Part shown: piece by piece, positions 1-9,118 of the stretch
Layout of the letters: each line of letters starts with the position of its first letter
Numbering within the stretch: the first letter of the stretch is position 1
NCBI GenBank assembly: GCA_028692885.1
Contig: JAQUWM010000020.1
Location: forward strand, 1 to 37,232
Reading direction: 5' to 3'
Length of the DNA stretch: 37,232 bases
From: Acetobacterium sp.
GTDB taxonomy: Bacteria > Bacillota > Clostridia > Eubacteriales > Eubacteriaceae
The notes under the pieces: model-generated
The model's database searches: none
What the model was told of the DNA's origin: nothing
The model's input: only the letters and a program-made list of their open reading frames with translations
Program-made: the position numbers and the translations under genes

Positions 1-435
1 ATCGCTGATCAGGGTTCGAAAATTCCGCAACCCCGTATCCGGATCAACCGTCGACAAACTGACATTCTCATCTTCCAGCTCCTTAGCCCGGTTCTGCAAA
101 GCCCGATTTCTGCCGGTCATCAAGCTGACCACATAGGTGTACAGCGGCAGCAGCACAATCCAGAAATAAGAGGAGGCCATCAGAGCCTCACCGTTACTCA
201 ACACCTGAAAAATCGTATAGGAGATATAGAAAAAAATCACGATTCCATTGGTGACCAGACCCAGGGTTATATTACTAAAATAAGTAATCAGAATCACCAG
301 AAAGGTAATGTTCAGCATCACCAGGTTCTGAATGTAGTGCTCCGTATCCTGGGCGGTAAAGGTAATCGTGACGAAAGTCAATACCAGAAAGAAAACAATC
401 CCCAGATCGGATAAAATCTGATCTCTATTTTTCAT
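1..435 (-). CDS. Membrane GGDEF-domain protein, C-terminus beyond window (YdaK/PssE-like)
   Basis: The first 145 codons of a gene whose C-terminal part lies outside the window. I read about four membrane helices in residues 8-110, a short charged coiled-coil linker (about 113-125), then the beginning of a GGDEF domain: the segment VDPDTGLRNFRTLISD matches the usual D-x-LTGLxN-R entry of diguanylate cyclases. Its ATG overlaps the TGA of the upstream BcsB-like gene (ATGA), so it is the fifth gene of the polysaccharide operon and probably translationally coupled. In Bacillus YdaK and Listeria PssE the equivalent protein is a degenerate GGDEF c-di-GMP receptor that activates the synthase. Whether this copy is an active cyclase or only a receptor cannot be judged, because the GGDEF signature and I-site are outside the window. 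Domain call is firm; role is inferred from context. Confidence 0.8.
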   Translation of the reverse strand, partial: MKNRDQILSDLGIVFFLVLTFVTITFTAQDTEHYIQNLVMLNITFLVILITYFSNITLGLVTNGIVIFFYISYTIFQVLSNGEALMASSYFWIVLLPLYTYVVSLMTGRNRALQNRAKELEDENVSLSTVDPDTGLRNFRTLISD

Positions 436-2543
436 TTTCGCCATCCTCCCTTCTTGAGTTCAATCCCATTCTTACGGATAACCATGACCAGCCCCACTGC
501 CAGCAGAATCAAAACCATGATACTGACGACCAGAAAAATCTGGGCGTCCTGACTGACGGCAATTTGCTGAGCCACTGCAATAGTAGGATTTTTTGCTGCT
601 TTAAAGCGATACGTCAATACCTTGCCATTGGTATCTGCCAAAACTGCGTCACCTGACAATCTGCTGAGGTTTTTCATTTCGCCCAGATTATTACCAATTG
701 CTGCCAGTCCACTTTGCTCAGGTGCCACCACCATCAGACTGGCGCGACCCAATTTATTGTACAGCGAATTGAGGAGTTGCACCGAACCAAGGGTTTGACC
801 ATAGGTTGAGTCAATGGCTAGCTTTTCATTGGACTGAAAACTGCTGCCATCTTCAGAAAGCTGGAAATACAGCTTATCATTATTGTTCTTAATAAAACTG
901 TTACTGTTCTCGGTTCCCACCGCAATAATATTGGCGGATAACGCCGCCTGATTCATTTCCTCGGGATAAAGGACGGTGAGCTCGCCAGTATTTCCTTTGG
1001 TAAAGCGTCCCATTACCCGGAACATTTTGGCCAGTAGCTTGGCTGTTTCCCCATCCAACTGATTTGGTACCACCAGGCTGACAGCATTATAACTATAATC
1101 GGTCACAAAGGGAGCCGGATAGTTTTCAAATATCAGATCCTGACTGGCTACTGAGTTAATTTTTAACATCGTACTGGGGGTGAGGTAAGCCCAGGGCATA
1201 TCCCCTTGCCGCAAACTGCACCAGAGATCTTTGATTTCCAGATCAAAGGTCACCTTCACCTGGAAGGCGCCGCCGATATCAATATCCGTGGGAATCGCGA
1301 TGGTGGCCTCATCAGCTCCGGCCTTATGCTGGGCGAGCTTTCTACTGCCGACAGGAATATCATTGATATAGACGGTCATCAGTGACCGGTCAAAGTCCAG
1401 ATTTTCCGAATACCGGTAATTCAGATAAACTTCGCTGGCATTGGTCAAACTTCGATTGGAGGGATAGTTGATGGTAAATTCTTTGACCTGATGAAAAGGC
1501 CCTTTGTAATTAGTTCCTTCGGTACCGGCAAAGCTGATATAGGTTTCGGCCTCGTACACTTTGGTTTTGATGTCTTCGGTTTTTCCCAGCCGCTTTACGG
1601 TGGACTGCAATTGGTTCATCAAGGCCGGGTTTCCCAGCATCCGGCCGGCATTAATCAGAGCAAGATCATTTTTGGCGGTGATGATCAGGGTATTGGTTCC
1701 AGCCCCTTCGTTGATCAGAACCAAAAGGGCATCCTCGTCATTAAGCCCGTTCTGGTCTGCCTGACTACGATAATTATTCGGCAGCTGATCATACCTGGCG
1801 ATGACGATCCTATTCTGGAGCTGATTTCCGGCTGGATCATTGAATGTCAAAATCGGAAAATACCCATCGGTGTAAATGGTCTGATTAGATATCCCGGAGA
1901 TTCCCAACAGCGTGGCATTTAATTCGGCCGGATTGTCGGCATCTGAAATAATAAATCCCGATTCCCCATATCTCAGGGCATCCACTTCAAAAAAACGATT
2001 ATAAAAGGATTCGATACTGGTGGTAAAGGCGTTTTTGTCGAACTTTACAGCAATGTTTGATTCTTTAAAAATATCCAGCCAGTTGGCCTCACTGACGTCA
2101 TCGACACAGGGCAGGGCATCCTGGGTTCGCATATAGCCGTCGATTCTGATATTGTTGTAGCCCTGCTGCAGCGACTCCAGCGGCACATAGATATCAATGC
2201 CATGACGGTTGCCGGAGTTGTCGGCCGGACGCAGCGAATAAAAATAAGTCTCATTAATCGCCACCGTCAGACTGGACAATTGCGTATCTGCCAATTGCGT
2301 GGCTCGATATTCCAAATGCAGTAGCACCGATTCCACGTCCCAATCGCTGGCAATCCAAAAGGTTTGTTCCGCCGTTGAAAAAAGCCCTTTCATGGAATGA
2401 TCAGAAAAATTGGTCACAAAGCTCTGGGGCCCTGTTCGCCCTTCCGATTGAGGCACCCCGCCATAGTTCGCCGCACTGACGGGCTGAATCAGCAGCGCCA
2501 GCAGCGAACTCAGCAAAATTATTGTGATCGTTAATCGTTTCAT
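432..2543 (-). CDS. BcsB-like cellulose-synthase regulatory/periplasmic subunit family protein (YdaN-like)
   Basis: A 703-residue exported protein: a signal peptide at residues 1-24 (KR then a long hydrophobic run ending PVSAA), a large extracellular beta-rich region, and one C-terminal membrane helix at about 669-689 followed by a basic tail. This is the architecture of BcsB, which guides the growing glucan out of the synthase and is anchored by one C-terminal helix. The family match is by overall layout and by local patterns such as YFPILTFNDPA. It starts with an ATG preceded by AAAAAGGAGAAGAAA. It lies 22 bases after the GT2 synthase gene and overlaps the GGDEF gene by ATGA. In Gram-positives such YdaN/PssB-type proteins partner a GT2 synthase and a c-di-GMP receptor. 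The polymer cannot be named from sequence. Confidence 0.75.
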   Translation of the reverse strand: MKRLTITIILLSSLLALLIQPVSAANYGGVPQSEGRTGPQSFVTNFSDHSMKGLFSTAEQTFWIASDWDVESVLLHLEYRATQLADTQLSSLTVAINETYFYSLRPADNSGNRHGIDIYVPLESLQQGYNNIRIDGYMRTQDALPCVDDVSEANWLDIFKESNIAVKFDKNAFTTSIESFYNRFFEVDALRYGESGFIISDADNPAELNATLLGISGISNQTIYTDGYFPILTFNDPAGNQLQNRIVIARYDQLPNNYRSQADQNGLNDEDALLVLINEGAGTNTLIITAKNDLALINAGRMLGNPALMNQLQSTVKRLGKTEDIKTKVYEAETYISFAGTEGTNYKGPFHQVKEFTINYPSNRSLTNASEVYLNYRYSENLDFDRSLMTVYINDIPVGSRKLAQHKAGADEATIAIPTDIDIGGAFQVKVTFDLEIKDLWCSLRQGDMPWAYLTPSTMLKINSVASQDLIFENYPAPFVTDYSYNAVSLVVPNQLDGETAKLLAKMFRVMGRFTKGNTGELTVLYPEEMNQAALSANIIAVGTENSNSFIKNNNDKLYFQLSEDGSSFQSNEKLAIDSTYGQTLGSVQLLNSLYNKLGRASLMVVAPEQSGLAAIGNNLGEMKNLSRLSGDAVLADTNGKVLTYRFKAAKNPTIAVAQQIAVSQDAQIFLVVSIMVLILLAVGLVMVIRKNGIELKKGGWRK

Positions 2544-2565
2544 TTTCTTCTCCTTTTTGGTCTTA

Positions 2566-3822
2566 TTAGCCCTGGAAGCGCTCGGTTTTATACCATTTGC
2601 TATCCTGTTTTTTAATGCGGTCTTTTAAGTATTGAAAAACACCGTATACTGTTACGATGATCCACATTTGGCAATAGGTGACATACATCAAGGCAATAAT
2701 AAAAAAATTGCTAACCGTCATCTCCCCTTTTTCGGTGGTCAGCGCAATAAACACACCCAAAATAAACATTACAAAGGCCGTAAACCAGAGCAGATTGCTA
2801 AATCCCTGGATCGACGTGGATACCAGCCCGGCCATATTCATCACGAAAATAACGTCCGATACCACCAGCGCCGTCAGGAGTAAAAAATATGTCGATAAAA
2901 AATAAAAAATATCAAAGCGGATTTTCCTGGCATCCTTATCAACTAGATAACCGATGTTTTTAATCAACACATAAACATTGCCCTTGACCCAGCGGGTTCT
3001 CTGTCTGAACCAAACCGCCCAAGTTTGGGGTTCCTGTTCCCAGGTCACCGCCTTGGGCTGGAACTTTATTTTATAGCCCATTAAATAAATCCGGAAGCTG
3101 ATTTCGGTATCTTCTGCCACCGCCTTTTCATCCCATCCGCCAATGGCTTCGATAATCGTCCGCCGCAGAATGAAGTTGGTTCCTGGAATGGTGCACAACT
3201 TCATCAGCTGCCACCGGCCAGCTTGAGCCATCCATTGAAACGATAGGGTTTCGATATTGATAAAGCGGGTCAGCAGATTGACCTCCTTATTTCGGGTTCG
3301 GAATTTTCCAATCACAGCCCCCAGCGAATCATCCGCTTTCAGTTCGGCGGCCAGATAGCGCAGCGCCTTGTGTTCCGGGGTATTATCGGCATCGTAAATG
3401 GCAATAAACTCGCCTTTGGCCTGCTGATAGCCAATATTCAGGGCATTAGACTTGCCCTTGCCGCCGCTGATATTATCGGTATTAATAACAGTCAGATTGC
3501 GGCTGGGATTAGTGTCCTGGATTTCTTTGAGCAGCTCGGCACTGTTGTCCGATGAGTTATCATTAATCACGATAATTTCGTAGCGATCCCAGGGATAGTC
3601 AAAGGCTAGCAGCGCCGCCACAGTTTTGACGATAACCACTCCTTCGTTATGGGCTGGAACCATGATCGAAACAAAGGGATACTCGCCAATAATTTCCGGT
3701 GGCTGCTCTTTTTCGACCTTCAGATAATATACATATCCGGCGACAATCAAGACAATGTTAACAAATAAGAGACTCCAGATTAAAAAGATGTTAACAAGCA
3801 TTATATAATCAAACCCATTCAT
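2566..3822 (-). CDS. Processive family 2 glycosyltransferase (BcsA/YdaM-like polysaccharide synthase)
   Basis: A 418-residue membrane glycosyltransferase. One N-terminal helix (about 8-32) is followed by a GT-A domain with the nucleotide-binding start VSIMVPAHNE, a D144-A-D146 metal site, a TED-type catalytic acid region (AEDTEIS) and the Q274-x-x-R277-W278 motif that marks processive synthases. Three or four C-terminal helices follow. There is no PilZ domain, so c-di-GMP control would have to come through a partner, as with YdaK or PssE. RBS AGGAGG sits about 9 bases before the ATG, which overlaps the TGA of the DUF2334 gene. It would polymerise and export a beta-linked glycan from UDP-sugars; the sugar is not predictable. 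The neighbouring BcsB-like and GGDEF genes support this role. Confidence 0.88.
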   Translation of the reverse strand: MNGFDYIMLVNIFLIWSLLFVNIVLIVAGYVYYLKVEKEQPPEIIGEYPFVSIMVPAHNEGVVIVKTVAALLAFDYPWDRYEIIVINDNSSDNSAELLKEIQDTNPSRNLTVINTDNISGGKGKSNALNIGYQQAKGEFIAIYDADNTPEHKALRYLAAELKADDSLGAVIGKFRTRNKEVNLLTRFINIETLSFQWMAQAGRWQLMKLCTIPGTNFILRRTIIEAIGGWDEKAVAEDTEISFRIYLMGYKIKFQPKAVTWEQEPQTWAVWFRQRTRWVKGNVYVLIKNIGYLVDKDARKIRFDIFYFLSTYFLLLTALVVSDVIFVMNMAGLVSTSIQGFSNLLWFTAFVMFILGVFIALTTEKGEMTVSNFFIIALMYVTYCQMWIIVTVYGVFQYLKDRIKKQDSKWYKTERFQG

Positions 3823-5435
3823 GGCGTTTTTCCCTCCTGATCCTGACGTTTTATGACTGGCTCATTATTTTCATCATTATTATTGACTACTTTTCTAAAC
3901 TTGTTTAGATATACTCGCCGGCTGAAAACTACAATCATGATAAAGATCACTATGATAATCCCCACCACCGTCAACAGAAAGATGTTTCCGGCAGTGAAGA
4001 TTTTTTCGAGACTATATTCCGGCGGTTTTTGATAGCGATAATCGGCTTCGATGGGTTCTTCGTCGTAACTCAACGAAACCGGAAGACCATTGACCCGAAT
4101 TCCCGAAGCACTGCTGGCAATGGTATTCTGTCCGATTGTCCAATAATTATCGAGTCGCTTATAATCCGTCAGCGAAAGCCACTTATGATTAATGATCCCC
4201 AGCTGGGCGACCAGCATCGCTTCATTTTCCGGCAGGGGCATGATAATAGTGGTGTTAATGGGATAATTGCCAAAATTCCGATTTGGGCTGCTGGTATTTG
4301 CAATCGTTTCAAGGTTGATCCCTAAACTAGCCGAACTCAGCGCCCAGGTTTCTTTTCTTCCCGACGCAGTGATGCCATCATCCGGCAGAATAATCCCCGT
4401 TGAAAAAAGATTTAAGGGATTAACCTTGCTGACCTCATCAAAAAATAGGCTCTCTCCGCTTGCTAGACCGAGGGGATAGACCCCATTTTCGACCATTTTG
4501 GTGATTACCACATACATTTTTTCAGATAGTACGGTCGTGCTGTCAGATACAGTAGCAGGGCTGGGACGGTGGACGATAATCGTTCCATTTCTTGACTGCA
4601 CATAACGTAATACCTGATAAAACCGGGACATCGCTGGAAAGTTGATATTATCATCGATCGGAATAACCCCTAGGGCAAAGGGGATACCATTTGCGTAAAA
4701 CGCATCGCTGGTTTTGATAACCATATTCAAATCAGAAAAGGGATAAATATCAGGGATTAACAGGGTCATATCGGCTGATGTTGCCAGCCCAAACCAGTCT
4801 TTCAGGATTTCGCCCAGACCCAGGGTAAACCCCGGGTCGCCAATCAAGGTCGGCACATAGGTCAGCCGATTGATCGTTTTTGAAAACGGATAGTCTGATG
4901 TCCCTACCCCAATGGTTGTTTCTCCTGAACCAGGCAATTCATTAATCACCCGTAAATCATCAACCCAGATGCTATTGATAGCTAAGCCATTCAAATTAAC
5001 GGATACCGTCCGCCCCATCTGACGGCTGATCGGAAAACTGTCCAGAGCGGGAATCAGTCCCGAGACATCAAACCCGATATAAAACAGTGCCCCGGAATAA
5101 TTCTGACAGTCATGAATAAAATCCGGATTAGTGATGGGATTTTCGGTATTTTTTAAGATAATCAGTTTTTGATAGCCAGACATCTGTCCCACGCTATAAT
5201 CATCGATGGAAACTATTTCCGCCGTCCGGGACAGGGCGCTCAGCAGGGTTTCCACCGTGTTGAGATTATTACGGTAAACTGTGTCCACTGCCAACTGGTC
5301 GTAGATCAGCAGCACATCTTTTGTATTTATAGTCATGCTGATGTTCTCCTGATTGACCGTTTCCTCTCCGTAAATAGCCGGCATCGGCAAAACCATTAAA
5401 GCCAGCGCGATGAGAATTAGAATGCTCTGCTTCAT
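3819..5435 (-). CDS. DUF2334 domain protein, membrane-anchored (YdaL-like)
   Basis: A 538-residue protein with a signal peptide (about 1-23), a large outer domain and a C-terminal membrane helix (about 480-505) with a basic, asparagine-rich cytoplasmic tail. The middle carries the pattern SDAFYANGIPFALGVIP, typical of DUF2334, a family related to NodB-type polysaccharide deacetylases. The preceding part (about 35-200) resembles a Rossmann-like domain. Its start overlaps the stop of the membrane-protein gene (ATGA) and its stop overlaps the GT2 start, so the block is translationally coupled. In the B. subtilis yda operon the DUF2334 gene has the same position before the synthase. A glycan-modifying role (deacetylation) is plausible, but I cannot confirm the metal-binding residues. 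Confidence 0.7.
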   Translation of the reverse strand: MKQSILILIALALMVLPMPAIYGEETVNQENISMTINTKDVLLIYDQLAVDTVYRNNLNTVETLLSALSRTAEIVSIDDYSVGQMSGYQKLIILKNTENPITNPDFIHDCQNYSGALFYIGFDVSGLIPALDSFPISRQMGRTVSVNLNGLAINSIWVDDLRVINELPGSGETTIGVGTSDYPFSKTINRLTYVPTLIGDPGFTLGLGEILKDWFGLATSADMTLLIPDIYPFSDLNMVIKTSDAFYANGIPFALGVIPIDDNINFPAMSRFYQVLRYVQSRNGTIIVHRPSPATVSDSTTVLSEKMYVVITKMVENGVYPLGLASGESLFFDEVSKVNPLNLFSTGIILPDDGITASGRKETWALSSASLGINLETIANTSSPNRNFGNYPINTTIIMPLPENEAMLVAQLGIINHKWLSLTDYKRLDNYWTIGQNTIASSASGIRVNGLPVSLSYDEEPIEADYRYQKPPEYSLEKIFTAGNIFLLTVVGIIIVIFIMIVVFSRRVYLNKFRKVVNNNDENNEPVIKRQDQEGKTP

Positions 5436-7039
5436 AGTCGATAACCTCGCTGTTCCCGATTCTTTTTCTTTTCCTTATCCTTGTTCCGATTCAAAAACGC
5501 CTCTTTTCGAGCCTCCCAATTAACCTTTCGCAATTGTTTTGCGATCCAATGAATAAACTTTCCCAGAATGATAAATGAAATCAGATCGAAGGTCAGCGAA
5601 AAAATAAATAAATGACCCAGCGTATCGGTATCCCCGGAGGTAATAATAGCGACGTACAATTCCCAGAGCCCGATGAACAACCAGGTCATCAGTCCCACAA
5701 ATCGCAGGGTATTGCGTTCGTTTTTTTCGATGATGCCATTTCGGAAAAACCGGACATAAACGCCAATGAGCACCGCCATCCAGATGATGATAAAGCCAAA
5801 ATTTCCCGGCAGGTAATTGGCTTTGAGATAACTCCACAGGGTAAAAAAGTTGGTTTGTGCTCCCGCCGGATAGCCCTGGGTTATTTCGTAATTGCCCAAC
5901 CAGGCTGGCCGGATATTGAAACTGCTGTCCACCGAGCGATTGAGCATTTCATACAATTGACCCGGATTGGCCAGATAATAAATCGCCACTCCGGTGGGGT
6001 TTACCTTACTGAAAAAAGCCGTCGCCAACTCCGGGCTATTCATGGTTTCCGGAGAAATCGCCTGATAATAAGATGTTCCGGTCAAAACGGCATATTGAGG
6101 ATTGATCGAAAACGCTTTCAGAGCCTGCTCGGGATTATTGGCCGTCATCAGCACCCCCCGGGTCATGCTGTGATAAGCACTTAACTTTGTCAATCCATGG
6201 GGCATCATAAAATATGCCGCCAGCGAAGATAACATCAACAGGATCCCGCAAACAGCACAAATTCGTTGATAGCATTTTTTTTCATCCACATATCTGAGAT
6301 TAACCCCCAAAATACCCAGAAAAAGTCCCAGCAGAGCATATTGCTGGTTTAAAAGGCAAAGCAACAGAGCGCTTAAAAAAAAGCAGCCGATCAAGAGGTA
6401 GTCGTTGAGCTTTTTCTGCCCCATCAAGATAAGCGAGGTACCCAGAATGATTACCAGAAAAAAACTCAGCGCCTGAGGATAAAATGAATTGATCCAGGCA
6501 GTATATCCTGTATCCCCAAAAATAAGCACCCCCAGCCCCACAATGACATAGGTCCATATGGCACGCTTGCCGTAGGTAACCGTTTCAAATAAAAAGTACA
6601 TCGCAATCAGATAAAACACCGAAATGACAGCGCCGTAAAAGCGCAGATCAAATAGCCAATCCCAGGTAAAGGCCTGATCAAGCCGCTTGGCCGCATCGAG
6701 AAAAGGTGTCTGGGAGGTGATCTGAGCGTTACCGCTATCGTTGTAATATTCCATAATCCCCCAGTCTTTTTGAAAAAAGGCTATCGCTTCTTTGGGGGTG
6801 AGCTCGCCAAGATTATAGAGATTACTGCCGGAAATAATGGCGGCGGTGCTGCCATCATCGCCCATCCCAATGACCGGGGTTAAAAACAGGACTACTAAAA
6901 GCAGGCCAAATAAAACAAGCACCCCCAGGGTTGATGGTTTTAATAAATAATCAAAAGACCAAGCCCGAATTTTGGGAATGCTGTGATTTAGTTTTTTATC
7001 TGGTTGAAGGCGATTAGTATCTCTGTTTCTTTTCATCAT
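5432..7039 (-). CDS. Polytopic membrane protein of the polysaccharide operon, unknown activity (possibly GT-C/WsfD-like)
   Basis: A 535-residue integral membrane protein and first gene of the operon. A basic N-terminus precedes a membrane helix at about 33-55, an extracellular segment (about 60-125), some eight further helices between 135 and 290, a second outer loop of roughly 120 residues (about 300-420) rich in Tyr, Asn and Pro, and two or three final helices with a Lys/Arg-rich tail. Two large outer loops among many helices suit GT-C glycosyltransferases, and similar proteins have been named WsfD-type hexose transferases; that name is from memory and unverified. It is not the GH8 hydrolase found at this position in B. 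subtilis (YdaJ). RBS GAGGG stands 6 bases before the first of two ATGs; the downstream gene overlaps its stop. Confidence 0.6.
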   Translation of the reverse strand: MMKRNRDTNRLQPDKKLNHSIPKIRAWSFDYLLKPSTLGVLVLFGLLLVVLFLTPVIGMGDDGSTAAIISGSNLYNLGELTPKEAIAFFQKDWGIMEYYNDSGNAQITSQTPFLDAAKRLDQAFTWDWLFDLRFYGAVISVFYLIAMYFLFETVTYGKRAIWTYVIVGLGVLIFGDTGYTAWINSFYPQALSFFLVIILGTSLILMGQKKLNDYLLIGCFFLSALLLCLLNQQYALLGLFLGILGVNLRYVDEKKCYQRICAVCGILLMLSSLAAYFMMPHGLTKLSAYHSMTRGVLMTANNPEQALKAFSINPQYAVLTGTSYYQAISPETMNSPELATAFFSKVNPTGVAIYYLANPGQLYEMLNRSVDSSFNIRPAWLGNYEITQGYPAGAQTNFFTLWSYLKANYLPGNFGFIIIWMAVLIGVYVRFFRNGIIEKNERNTLRFVGLMTWLFIGLWELYVAIITSGDTDTLGHLFIFSLTFDLISFIILGKFIHWIAKQLRKVNWEARKEAFLNRNKDKEKKKNREQRGYRL

Positions 7040-7168
7040 GCGCTACCCTCTTAAAAATCTAAATTCTATTGACCTGTCCAGAATTATCTGTTGTCACCGA
7101 TTTTTCATTTTTTCAATACCGCTTTTGACTGCTTCATATTTACAACGTAATGCCCATAATTTTCGATT

Positions 7169-7177
7169 AGTATATCA
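7169..7177 (-). promoter_or_regulatory. Extended -10 promoter of the polysaccharide operon
   Basis: Read on the minus strand this is TGATATACT, an extended -10 element (TG-n-TATACT) about 130 bases before the first gene of the operon. No good -35 hexamer lies 16-18 bases upstream, which an extended -10 can tolerate. This is the best candidate in the gap but is based on consensus alone. Confidence 0.4.
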
Positions 7178-7353
7178 TCAATTCTTACCCGATTACTACT
7201 TTTTTAATCAGCTTTTTTGATTTGAACGCGATACAAACGCTCTGAGTAAGCCTAGTGATCGCAGTATTTATTTTCAATGCTGTCAAATAAACCATAATCA
7301 CCAAACAATACTTAGCCTGACGGTGATTCACACCACGATTCGCTAAATCTTCA

Positions 7354-7382
7354 TTGCTTTTGAATCATCGATAAATTATAAT
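7354..7382 (+). promoter_or_regulatory. Sigma-A-type promoter of the CoA-disulfide reductase gene
   Basis: TTGCTT (7354-7359), a 17-base spacer, then TATAAT (7377-7382). Transcription would start near 7389 and leave a leader of about 70 bases before the RBS AAAGGAG at 7448-7454. Spacing and hexamers fit the consensus well. Confidence 0.6.
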
Positions 7383-7460
7383 GTAGTTAATGTTATTTCA
7401 GGTAAGAACTTTTTATTTTTGAATGCTGCTGACAATCTGATTTAAATAAAGGAGAACATG

Positions 7461-9101
7461 ATGAAAATTATAGTCATAGGGGCGGTTGCCGGAGGCACGT
7501 CGGCCGCAGCAAAGGCGCGGCGAAATGATGATTCAGCAGAGATTACGATCTATGAAAAAGATCAGGACATTTCTTATTCTGGCTGTGGTCTGCCTTATTT
7601 TATTGGCGGAAAGGTCGCATCAATTGAGGAATTGACCCCCCGAAATCCCGAGTTTTTTAAGTCCAAATATAATATTGACATTCATATCCGCCATGAGGTA
7701 TTAAAAATCGACATCCCTACTAAAACCCTGGTGGTTAAAAATCTCGAAACCGGAACTATTTTAAACGACCGCTATGATAAACTCATCATCAGCACTGGCG
7801 CCCAGGCTTTTGTTCCGCCAATTAAGGGGATTGACCTTGATAATGTCTTTTTTCTTAGAAATGTTCAAAACACCTTAAAAATAAAAGCCTTTATCGACAA
7901 TCATCACCCTAAAACTGCCGTTATTGTCGGTACTGGTTTTATCGGCTTTGAAGTGATGGAAAATCTGATCGAATTGGGAATCAAGGTAACCCTGGTTGAA
8001 CGAGCCGGTAAGCTGACCCCTAATCTTGATGAGGATATGTCTTTATATCTGGAAAAACTGCTGCATAAAAAAGAAATTCCGATCCTGAAAAATGCCAATG
8101 TGGTGGCGGCCACCAGCCAGGGGGTGATCCTCGAAAACGGCGCCCTGATTCCCGGCGAAATGATCATCGTAGCCACTGGCGTTAAGCCAAATGTAGCCCT
8201 TGCCCGGGAGGCCGGCTTACTGCTGGGTGTTACCGGTGCGATCCGGGTTGATGAACGAATGATGACCATCGATCCCGATATTTATGCCTGTGGCGACTGT
8301 ATTGAAACCTGGTCAATGGTCACTAAAAAGCCTCACTATCGCCCTTTAGGTACAACTGCCAATAAAACCGGTCGCATCTGCGGTAATAATATTACCGGTG
8401 GTCATATTATTTACCCCGGCAACCTGAGTACCGGTATTTTTAAGATCTTTGATATCAGTATCGGCAGTACTGGTTTGTCTGAAGCCGAAGCCCGCAGCCA
8501 GGGATATGATATCGAAATTGCTCATAATATCAAACTCAATCAGCCGGATTATTATGGCGGCCGGGAAATGCTGATCAAAGCCATTGCAGATCGAGCCACT
8601 CAAAAACTGCTGGGAGTGCAGATCATCGGCTATGAAGGGGTTGATAAGCGGCTGGATATCTTCGTCACCCTGATTACCTATGGTGCCACCGTGGACGAAA
8701 TCTTTAATCTTGATTTGGCTTATGCACCACCGTTCTCAACTACTAAGGATGCGGTTCACTATACTGGCATGATCCTCGATAACGCCCTGAATAAGGGACG
8801 TAAACTGATCACTGCCGAGGATTTGAAAAAAAAACTGAATGATGGCGAAATCGATCAGATCATCGATACCCGGGTAACTGAACAATATACTGCTGGACAT
8901 CTGCCGGAGGCGCAAAACATCGCTCATCAAGATCTGCGCAGCAAATTAGCGCTACTGGATCAGACCCGGCCGGTGATTACCTATTGCAATAAGGGCGTCA
9001 CTGGCAATGCCACCCAGAATATCTTACTTAATCACGACTTTAAAAACGTATATAATCTCTCTGGAGGCTTTCAGTTTTATGATACCACCCAAGAAGATTA
9101 A
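7461..9101 (+). CDS. CoA-disulfide/persulfide reductase with C-terminal rhodanese domain
   Basis: A flavoprotein of the pyridine-nucleotide disulfide oxidoreductase family, single-cysteine subgroup. The N-terminal FAD fold starts IVIGAVAGGTSAAAKARR; the redox Cys42 lies in SYSGCGLPYFIGG, the CoADR/NADH oxidase hallmark. A second Rossmann motif (VIVGTGFIGFEVMENL) binds NAD(P)H and YACGDC is the FAD-ribityl motif. The last 90 or so residues are a rhodanese domain with Cys509 in TYCNKGVTG. At 546 residues it matches CoADR-rhodanese fusions, known for reducing CoA disulfide, CoA persulfide or polysulfide. Two ATGs are adjacent; the RBS AAAGGAG is 3 bases from the first (7458) and 6 from the second, so I start at 7461. 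An ArsR-type regulator follows 17 bases later. Confidence 0.85.
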   Translation: MKIIVIGAVAGGTSAAAKARRNDDSAEITIYEKDQDISYSGCGLPYFIGGKVASIEELTPRNPEFFKSKYNIDIHIRHEVLKIDIPTKTLVVKNLETGTILNDRYDKLIISTGAQAFVPPIKGIDLDNVFFLRNVQNTLKIKAFIDNHHPKTAVIVGTGFIGFEVMENLIELGIKVTLVERAGKLTPNLDEDMSLYLEKLLHKKEIPILKNANVVAATSQGVILENGALIPGEMIIVATGVKPNVALAREAGLLLGVTGAIRVDERMMTIDPDIYACGDCIETWSMVTKKPHYRPLGTTANKTGRICGNNITGGHIIYPGNLSTGIFKIFDISIGSTGLSEAEARSQGYDIEIAHNIKLNQPDYYGGREMLIKAIADRATQKLLGVQIIGYEGVDKRLDIFVTLITYGATVDEIFNLDLAYAPPFSTTKDAVHYTGMILDNALNKGRKLITAEDLKKKLNDGEIDQIIDTRVTEQYTAGHLPEAQNIAHQDLRSKLALLDQTRPVITYCNKGVTGNATQNILLNHDFKNVYNLSGGFQFYDTTQED

Positions 9102-9118
9102 CAGAAAAGAGGACCTCT

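Larger units (their letters stand above)
7040..7460. other. Divergent intergenic region, polysaccharide operon / CoA-disulfide reductase
   Basis: About 420 AT-rich bases with no convincing gene. Besides the two promoter candidates listed separately, I see only short dyads such as GGTG-attca-CACC near 7322. I looked for a c-di-GMP riboswitch before the polysaccharide operon and did not recognise one. Confidence 0.6.

Noticed and set aside
1491-1922. 143-codon open frame on the plus strand
   Set aside because: It is wholly antisense to the BcsB-like gene, has no RBS or recognisable domain, and such long antisense frames are frequent in this window.
7040-7168. c-di-GMP riboswitch before the polysaccharide operon
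   Set aside because: I could not find the conserved GEMM core or a matching helix arrangement; control is more likely through the GGDEF protein.
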